DNA of 36,658 nucleotides. Origin: Oscillospiraceae bacterium. Its GTDB lineage: Bacteria > Bacillota > Clostridia > Oscillospirales > Acutalibacteraceae. Within the stretch, counting starts at the first letter, position 1; every line of letters starts with the position of its first letter. Where the stretch lies: contig JAFLUN010000010.1 of assembly GCA_022508785.1 (NCBI GenBank), forward strand, positions 1,255 through 37,912. The letters run 5' to 3'. The notes under the pieces are model-generated. The model was given only the letters and a program-made list of their open reading frames with translations, made no database searches and was not told the DNA's origin. Positions 32,923 to 36,658 of this stretch are shown here, piece by piece. The translations under genes and the position numbers were made by a program.

Positions 32923-33753
32923 TTAAAGTACGTCTGCAAATTCAGGAGCAAGCTTTTTGTGAAGAGTGGATGTGAACAGAGCAAATAGAATTATAAATAC
33001 AACTACATATGTTGTGTATTTTTGATGCTCCCAAAACCAGGCTTGTCCCAAAAAAGCGTCACGGTAACCGGTAACAAAATAGTTAAACGGATTAAGCTTT
33101 AATATAAAAGTCAAATATTTGTTTTCTACTCTTGAAATCTGCCATAAAACAGGGGAGAGCCAAAAGAAAACGTTTAAAATAGCTTTAATAAACTGCTCAA
33201 AGTCTCTGCTGATAACACCAAGTGTAGAAATAAACGTTGCGATTATGCAACAGAATACAAAATACAAAAGCAAATAAAACGGAAGCTGGAGCATATAAAC
33301 CGTCAGCGGATATTTTGCGACAGCAAAAATAATTATCGTAATTGTTATCATAAGTATGTGGGAGAAAAAATAGCTTATCGTGCTGAAAACGGGAATTGTG
33401 CCCACGGGGAAAAGCATCTTGTTGACAAGATGGCTGTTGTGCCGAACGCAAACAACGCCTGCCGAAAGAGTTTCCTGCAACACAAACCATGCAATAACGC
33501 CGGGAATCATCCAAATAATATAGGGAACCTTTTCTCCGCTGTCAAGAACGATAGGTTTGTTTCCGCGGATGCCAACGGACATTGCAAACCAGTAAACAAA
33601 TATAAAAACTAACGGGCGAACAATTGACCAAGCCCAGCCAAACAGCGTACTGCTGTATTTTTTCTTTAATTCGCTTCCCGCCATTGAAAATGACTGCTTA
33701 GCGTGTTTAATATTGAGCACAGTCAATTCAGATAAGGCTTTAAAAGGATTCAT
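32923..33753 (-). CDS. tagG: ABC-2 type polysaccharide/teichoic acid export permease (TagG-like)
   Basis: 276 residues with six predicted membrane segments. The N-terminal LKKKYSSTLFGWAWSIVRPL is the conserved amphipathic entry of TagG/RfbA/KpsM permeases, and the C-terminal LNPFNYFVTGYRD is likewise typical. It forms the transmembrane pore for the adjacent TagH-like ATPase. The start has GTGAGG upstream. It leads the minus-strand permease-ATPase-LicD operon, which lies tail to tail with the CDP cassette. The pairing with an ATPase carrying a C-terminal glycan domain points to substrate-selective export. Confidence 0.92.
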   Translation of the reverse strand: MNPFKALSELTVLNIKHAKQSFSMAGSELKKKYSSTLFGWAWSIVRPLVFIFVYWFAMSVGIRGNKPIVLDSGEKVPYIIWMIPGVIAWFVLQETLSAGVVCVRHNSHLVNKMLFPVGTIPVFSTISYFFSHILMITITIIIFAVAKYPLTVYMLQLPFYLLLYFVFCCIIATFISTLGVISRDFEQFIKAILNVFFWLSPVLWQISRVENKYLTFILKLNPFNYFVTGYRDAFLGQAWFWEHQKYTTYVVVFIILFALFTSTLHKKLAPEFADVL

Positions 33754-33816
33754 TTTGCCGACCTCACTTTAAATGTGAAAAACAATACTGTTTATATATT
33801 TGTGTTATTTTACCAT

Positions 33817-33825
33817 ATTATAACA
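33817..33825 (-). promoter_or_regulatory. Extended -10 promoter of the export operon
   Basis: On the minus strand TGT precedes TATAAT (33822-33817), a strong extended -10; no good -35 is seen at 17 nt. It lies about 63 nt before the permease start. Confidence 0.55.
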
Positions 33826-33870
33826 TAAAAATCAACAAAACATATTTTTTGTAAATTTCGGTCGTTTTAG

Positions 33871-33917
33871 TCAAAAAACAAAAGCAGATACCCCGTATTT
33901 TTTTCGGAATGTCTGCT
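33871..33917 (-). terminator. Intrinsic terminator after the GNAT gene
   Basis: Reading the minus strand, AGCAGAC at 33917-33911 pairs with GTCTGCT-like bases at 33889-33883, with further partial pairing inside, then TTTTGTTTTTT. It ends the kinase-GNAT transcript. Confidence 0.78.
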
Positions 33918-33944
33918 CTTTCATAATATCTAAAAATTGCAAAC

Positions 33945-34433
33945 TTATTCGGCAGGGGAAATTATTTTTTCCATGCCGATTTTTTGTATTTTAAGCCCCA
34001 GAGTTTCATAAAACTTAACGGCGTTTACATTATCCGCCCAAACGTTAAGCGTTACATTGTAATAACCGTTTTCCTCGGCGTATTTCAATACAAATTCATA
34101 AAGCGCCGTGCCTATGTGCATATTACGCGCGTTCTCGTCAACGCACAAATCGTCAATATAAAGGGTTTTAATATCGGTCATATTGTTGTGGTTAACAAAT
34201 TGTTGATGTATACAGAAAGCATATCCTAAAACAACGCCGTCTTTTTCCGCAACAAAAATAGGGCGAAGGTCATCAGAAATTATCTCAAGCAATTCACTGT
34301 CGGTATACTTCTTTGTGCCTGTCTTGAATAAATCAGGGCGTGCGTCACTGTGAACCTTTAAAACCTGAAAAAGTAATTTGTTTATTGTTTCTGCGTCCGA
34401 AGCTTTTGCACGGCGAATGTTTAAATTTTCCAT
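33945..34433 (-). CDS. GNAT-family N-acetyltransferase
   Basis: 162 residues. The acetyl-CoA-binding core is visible as LYIDDLCVDENARNMHIGTALYEFV (motif A, about 90-115), with a variant R/Q-x-x-G/A loop (RNMHIG), followed by NVTLNVWADNVNAVKFYETLGL (motif B). The protein is a soluble acetyltransferase; the substrate may be a small amine, a peptide or a protein. AAGGGAAT precedes the start. It follows the APH-fold kinase by 9 nt and shares its transcript, so both may act on related small molecules. Confidence 0.9.
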   Translation of the reverse strand: MENLNIRRAKASDAETINKLLFQVLKVHSDARPDLFKTGTKKYTDSELLEIISDDLRPIFVAEKDGVVLGYAFCIHQQFVNHNNMTDIKTLYIDDLCVDENARNMHIGTALYEFVLKYAEENGYYNVTLNVWADNVNAVKFYETLGLKIQKIGMEKIISPAE

Positions 34434-34442
34434 ATTATTCCC

Positions 34443-35444
34443 TTATTTCTGTGTATATTTTTTCAGTTCCCTAATTGAAACCTTTAAAAAATGCTTTGAA
34501 AATAAATATCTGCCCAAAAAAGTCAGGGACATTTTTCGGTATCTGTAACTCGTTTCTATATTGGCTATCAGCCCTAAATATAATCGCATTAAGTAAAGGC
34601 GAATCATTTCATTGTTGTTAAATTCAACATTCCTGTTTGCACGGGATCGGTATCCTGCAATCAGCGATTTGTTCTTTTCAAGCGAAAAAGGCGTAATATA
34701 ATCGAGCGAAATAAACTCGCCCATAACATCGCCGAACATTACACGCTCGCAGTCAATAAGACTGTATAAATCATTGTTTTTATCCAATATGATATTGCCT
34801 GCCCATAAATCAAAATGAATAAGTGCAGGGGTTTTTACTTCATCTAAGACGGACAGATTTTGATTTATCAGTGATTTTATCTCTTCTAAGTACGGGATTT
34901 TGGCTTTTTTAGCAAGACCGTCACGGATTATACTGTCAACCATACTAAGATAAGCGTCTTTCCATGTTCTTTTCAATCCGTTTTGAAGATAACCGAATCC
35001 GTCGGGAACTGCAATACTGTGTATTTCCGCCATAGTCTGCCCTAAGCTGTACGTTACCTTCGCTGTTTCTTCGTCAGTCAGCTTTGATTTTGAAAGCGTT
35101 TTACCTTCAATAAATTCCATAATAAGATACTGATAAGGCTCGTCTGAGCTTTGACTGTACCCGAATATTTCAGGAATATGTACAGACTTCAGTTCAGCCA
35201 ATTTTTCGTATGCAAACACTTCGCTTTGTATTAAATTGCGCTCGTATGTTAAAACTTCAATATCAGAGCTCGGCGCAATTTTAATAACGTATTTTTTAGA
35301 ATCGTCTGTGACGATTTTATAAACCGAGTTAAATTCCCCGCCTGTCATTAAATCAGCGCTTTGAATATTACCTAAATTATGTTTTTTGAAAATATCCGAT
35401 AAAGCTTGTTGGGATATGTCAAGCTTCATTTTGTTGGTACTCAT
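34443..35444 (-). CDS. APH-fold phosphotransferase (aminoglycoside/choline kinase superfamily)
   Basis: 333 residues. Kinase landmarks are YVIKIAPSS (ATP-binding lysine about K55), the linker YLIMEFIEGKTL, the catalytic HFDLWAGN (H210, D212, N217; HGDLxxxN in most relatives) and the metal-binding IDCE (D231). This is the aminoglycoside, choline and homoserine kinase superfamily that phosphorylates hydroxyls of small molecules. The start has GAGGAGA upstream. The gene follows the tRNA-Thr and its terminator and precedes the GNAT gene. Resistance is possible but a housekeeping sugar, choline or fructosamine-type kinase is just as likely. Confidence 0.87.
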   Translation of the reverse strand: MSTNKMKLDISQQALSDIFKKHNLGNIQSADLMTGGEFNSVYKIVTDDSKKYVIKIAPSSDIEVLTYERNLIQSEVFAYEKLAELKSVHIPEIFGYSQSSDEPYQYLIMEFIEGKTLSKSKLTDEETAKVTYSLGQTMAEIHSIAVPDGFGYLQNGLKRTWKDAYLSMVDSIIRDGLAKKAKIPYLEEIKSLINQNLSVLDEVKTPALIHFDLWAGNIILDKNNDLYSLIDCERVMFGDVMGEFISLDYITPFSLEKNKSLIAGYRSRANRNVEFNNNEMIRLYLMRLYLGLIANIETSYRYRKMSLTFLGRYLFSKHFLKVSIRELKKYTQK

Positions 35445-35472
35445 AGCTTTCTCCTCGGCAGGTTATCTATTC

Positions 35473-35500
35473 AAAAACGCCGCAGGGGTTTCTGCGGCGC
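35473..35500 (-). terminator. Intrinsic terminator downstream of tRNA-Thr
   Basis: On the minus strand CGCCGCAG (35499-35492) pairs with CTGCGGCG (35485-35478) across a 6-nt loop and is followed by TTTTT. It begins 2-3 nt after the tRNA CCA end. Confidence 0.9.
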
Positions 35501-35501
35501 A

Positions 35502-35577
35502 TGGAGCTGGAAACGTGACTTGAACACGCGACCTGCGCATTACGAATGCGCTGCTCTACCAACTGAGCTATTCCAGC
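35502..35577 (-). tRNA. tRNA-Thr (anticodon CGT)
   Basis: 76 nt including an encoded CCA. The acceptor stem is GCTGGAA with TTCCAGC, the D arm AGCTCAGTTGGTAGAGC, the anticodon arm GCGCA-TTCGTAA-TGCGC and the T arm GCGTG-TTCAAGT-CACGT, with T as discriminator base. The anticodon CGT reads ACG (Thr). Confidence 0.96.
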
Positions 35578-35607
35578 GAATTTACATAATTTTATTGTGC
35601 AGACAAC

Positions 35608-35636
35608 ATTATAAAATAATTCTCAAATTTTTTCAA
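35608..35636 (-). promoter_or_regulatory. Sigma-A promoter for tRNA-Thr
   Basis: On the minus strand TTGAAA (35636-35631), a 17-nt spacer and TATAAT (35613-35608). The tRNA begins about 30 nt downstream. Confidence 0.82.
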
Positions 35637-35664
35637 GCCTTTTAATGCATTTTATAAAAAAATA

Positions 35665-35673
35665 TGTTAGAAT
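35665..35673 (+). promoter_or_regulatory. Extended -10 promoter for the SDR gene
   Basis: TGT followed by TAGAAT (35668-35673); the -35 is weak. The SDR start is 39 nt downstream. Confidence 0.45.
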
Positions 35674-35712
35674 GAAGTGACCCATTTTATATTTTTGAAA
35701 CGAGGAATGAAA

Positions 35713-36441
35713 ATGGTTGCGGTTATTACGGGGGCAGGCAAGGGGATTGGCAGAGCGGTGGCTTTGCGGTTAGCCCAAGACGGATACAAAATTGCCGTTT
35801 GCTATAAAAATTCAAAATCTGCGGCAGAGAATACGGTATCGGACATTATTTCAAAGGGCGGAGTATCAAAAGCCTTCTCCCTCGACATTACAAACAGTCA
35901 AAATGTAAATTCCGTAATTTCGGAGATTGAAAAGAGCTTTGGCGAAATAGACGTGCTCGTTAACAACGCAGGCATTGCGGAGCAGTCACTTTTTACTGAT
36001 ATTACAGATGAAAGGTGGCAGAAAATGATTGACACAAACCTCAGCGGTGCATTTTACTGTGCGAGAGCGGTATTGCCCTTTATGATTCACAGAAAAAAAG
36101 GTAAAATTATAAATATAGCATCAATTTGGGGTGAAACAGGCGGCTCTTGCGAGGTGCATTATTCTGCCGCAAAAGCAGGGCTTATCGGTATGACCAAGGC
36201 TCTTGCCAAAGAGGTAGGTCCTTCGGGGATTACGGTAAACTGTGTGTCACCGGGGGTTATACTTACCGATATGACATCGCATTTTGATGCAGAAACAATG
36301 AACGGGCTGAAAGATGAAACGCCCTTAGGACGGATAGGCACACCCGAAGATATTGCAGGTGCGGTATCGTTTCTTGCATCAGCAGATGCGGATTTCATAA
36401 CGGGGCAGGACATAGCCGTTAACGGCGGAATGAATATATAA
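35713..36441 (+). CDS. SDR-family oxidoreductase, FabG-like (3-oxoacyl-ACP reductase type)
   Basis: 242 residues from the ATG at 35713, which has CGAGGA 6 nt upstream; the in-frame ATG at 35707 abuts that SD and is less likely. Classical SDR motifs are present: cofactor site TGAGKGIG near the N-terminus, NNAG, catalytic S-Y-K with IINIASIWG and YSAAKAG, and the C-terminal GRIGTPEDIAGAVSFLAS, then DFITGQDIAVNGG. The sequence is very FabG-like, but it stands outside a fatty-acid operon, so it may instead act on a sugar or a secondary metabolite. It is a single-gene unit between the tRNA promoter and a terminator. Confidence 0.9.
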   Translation: MVAVITGAGKGIGRAVALRLAQDGYKIAVCYKNSKSAAENTVSDIISKGGVSKAFSLDITNSQNVNSVISEIEKSFGEIDVLVNNAGIAEQSLFTDITDERWQKMIDTNLSGAFYCARAVLPFMIHRKKGKIINIASIWGETGGSCEVHYSAAKAGLIGMTKALAKEVGPSGITVNCVSPGVILTDMTSHFDAETMNGLKDETPLGRIGTPEDIAGAVSFLASADADFITGQDIAVNGGMNI

Positions 36442-36465
36442 ATTCATATATATTTTTAAAATAAC

Positions 36466-36505
36466 AAAAAGCCGAAGAGTAAATTTCTTCGGCTTTAGTG
36501 TTTTT
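36466..36505. terminator. Intrinsic terminator after the SDR gene, probably bidirectional
   Basis: AAAGCCGAAGA (36468-36478) and TCTTCGGCTTT (36486-36496) form a perfect 11-bp stem with a 7-nt loop, then AGTGTTTTT. The A-run on the 5' side allows use by the minus-strand gene beyond. Confidence 0.88.
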
Positions 36506-36520
36506 ATGAATTGTTTGATT

Positions 36521-36625
36521 TTATACCATATCTGCGAAGCGCACAAGTGCGAAGCAGGAATGATACAATGTTCTCCGAAACACACAAAATCTATGATTTT
36601 GATTGTGTTTCGTGAGGTTATTATA
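36521..36625 (+). repeat. Dispersed repeat of about 104 bp, copy 2
   Basis: Matches 24927-25029 from TTATACCATATC to GAGGTTATTATA. The hairpin arms are GAAACACA/TGTGTTTC and AAAATC/GATTTT, each differing from copy 1 at both members of one pair. It lies just after the SDR terminator, and its right end overlaps the stop codon of the probable minus-strand gene at the window edge. Confidence 0.8.
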
Positions 36626-36658
36626 CAATACCCTGTGCGTTCATTGCGTCTACAACCT
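36621..36658 (-). CDS. Probable C-terminal end of a minus-strand gene, partial
   Basis: One minus-strand frame reads VVDAMNAQGIV and then TAA (36623-36621). The composition looks like a protein end, and the position after a bidirectional terminator fits a convergent gene. Eleven codons are too few to name a family. The stop codon lies inside the end of repeat copy 2. Confidence 0.4.
   Translation of the reverse strand, partial: VVDAMNAQGIV

Noticed and set aside
35502..35577. tRNA-Thr as an integration site for a genomic island
   Set aside because: No second copy of the tRNA 3' end and no integrase gene is visible in the window; the neighbouring genes look ordinary.
1..36658. CRISPR arrays, toxin-antitoxin pairs, phage genes or a complete transposon
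   Set aside because: No regularly spaced repeats, no small paired toxin/antitoxin ORFs and no transposase, integrase or capsid-like proteins were found; the repeats that exist are two-copy and widely spaced.

Overview
The window looks like chromosomal DNA of a low-to-moderate GC Firmicute of the class Clostridia, probably an uncultured gut or rumen Oscillospiraceae/Ruminococcaceae-type organism. The grounds are the strong GGAGG-type ribosome binding sites, sigma-A promoters with extended -10 boxes, the Gram-positive ymdA(rny)-ymdB gene pair, teichoic-acid-type ABC export genes, lipoprotein and membrane-anchored surface proteins, and a dense set of plant-glycan enzymes. The lineage is inferred from gene content only.

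Layout. 1-1625: the tail of an AlaA-like aminotransferase, a bidirectional terminator, and a convergent MFS sugar transporter. 1857-8783: glycan breakdown, with a domain-permuted, membrane-anchored GH3 enzyme, a GH36 alpha-galactosidase, a GH4 NAD-dependent glycosidase and a PfkB sugar kinase (the last two overlap ATGA). 8825-13701: a TetR regulator, an FGGY (xylulokinase-like) kinase, a second MFS sugar transporter and an LRR lipoprotein overlapping it by ATGA. 13964-20045: mostly housekeeping, with RNase Y, YmdB phosphoesterase, an orphan peptide-binding lipoprotein and RecG. 20173-23619: a short HTH protein, a membrane-anchored alpha/beta-hydrolase, a GH51 arabinofuranosidase and a small Cys-rich DUF6171-like protein. 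23682-24887: a DUF4097 membrane protein on the minus strand. 25197-33753: a surface-polymer locus, with UDP-galactopyranose mutase, GT2, a CDP-glycerol-transferase-like enzyme, an IspD/TarI-like cytidylyltransferase, an extended SDR, LicD and a TagGH-type exporter. 33945-35577: a GNAT acetyltransferase, an APH-fold kinase and tRNA-Thr(CGT). 35713-36441: a FabG-like SDR, then probably the tail of another minus-strand gene.

Working together. The first third plausibly cuts hemicellulose or galactoside side chains outside the cell, imports the sugars with cation symporters and phosphorylates them through PfkB and FGGY kinases. The 25-34 kb segment plausibly makes a CDP-polyol or CDP-sugar precursor, builds a phosphodiester-linked, possibly galactofuranose- and phospho-substituted wall polymer, and exports it by the TagGH-like ABC transporter.

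The least explained signals are small. A 72-nt element occurs at the 5' ends of both the GH4 gene and recG, supplying an SD and a GTG in frame. A repeat of about 104 bp occurs twice and its hairpin shows compensatory substitutions. A three-hairpin segment lies after recG. A palindrome sits on a fully consensus promoter ahead of the CDP cassette, next to what looks like a relic of a second CDP-glycerol transferase. No CRISPR array, complete insertion sequence, phage module or replication origin was seen.
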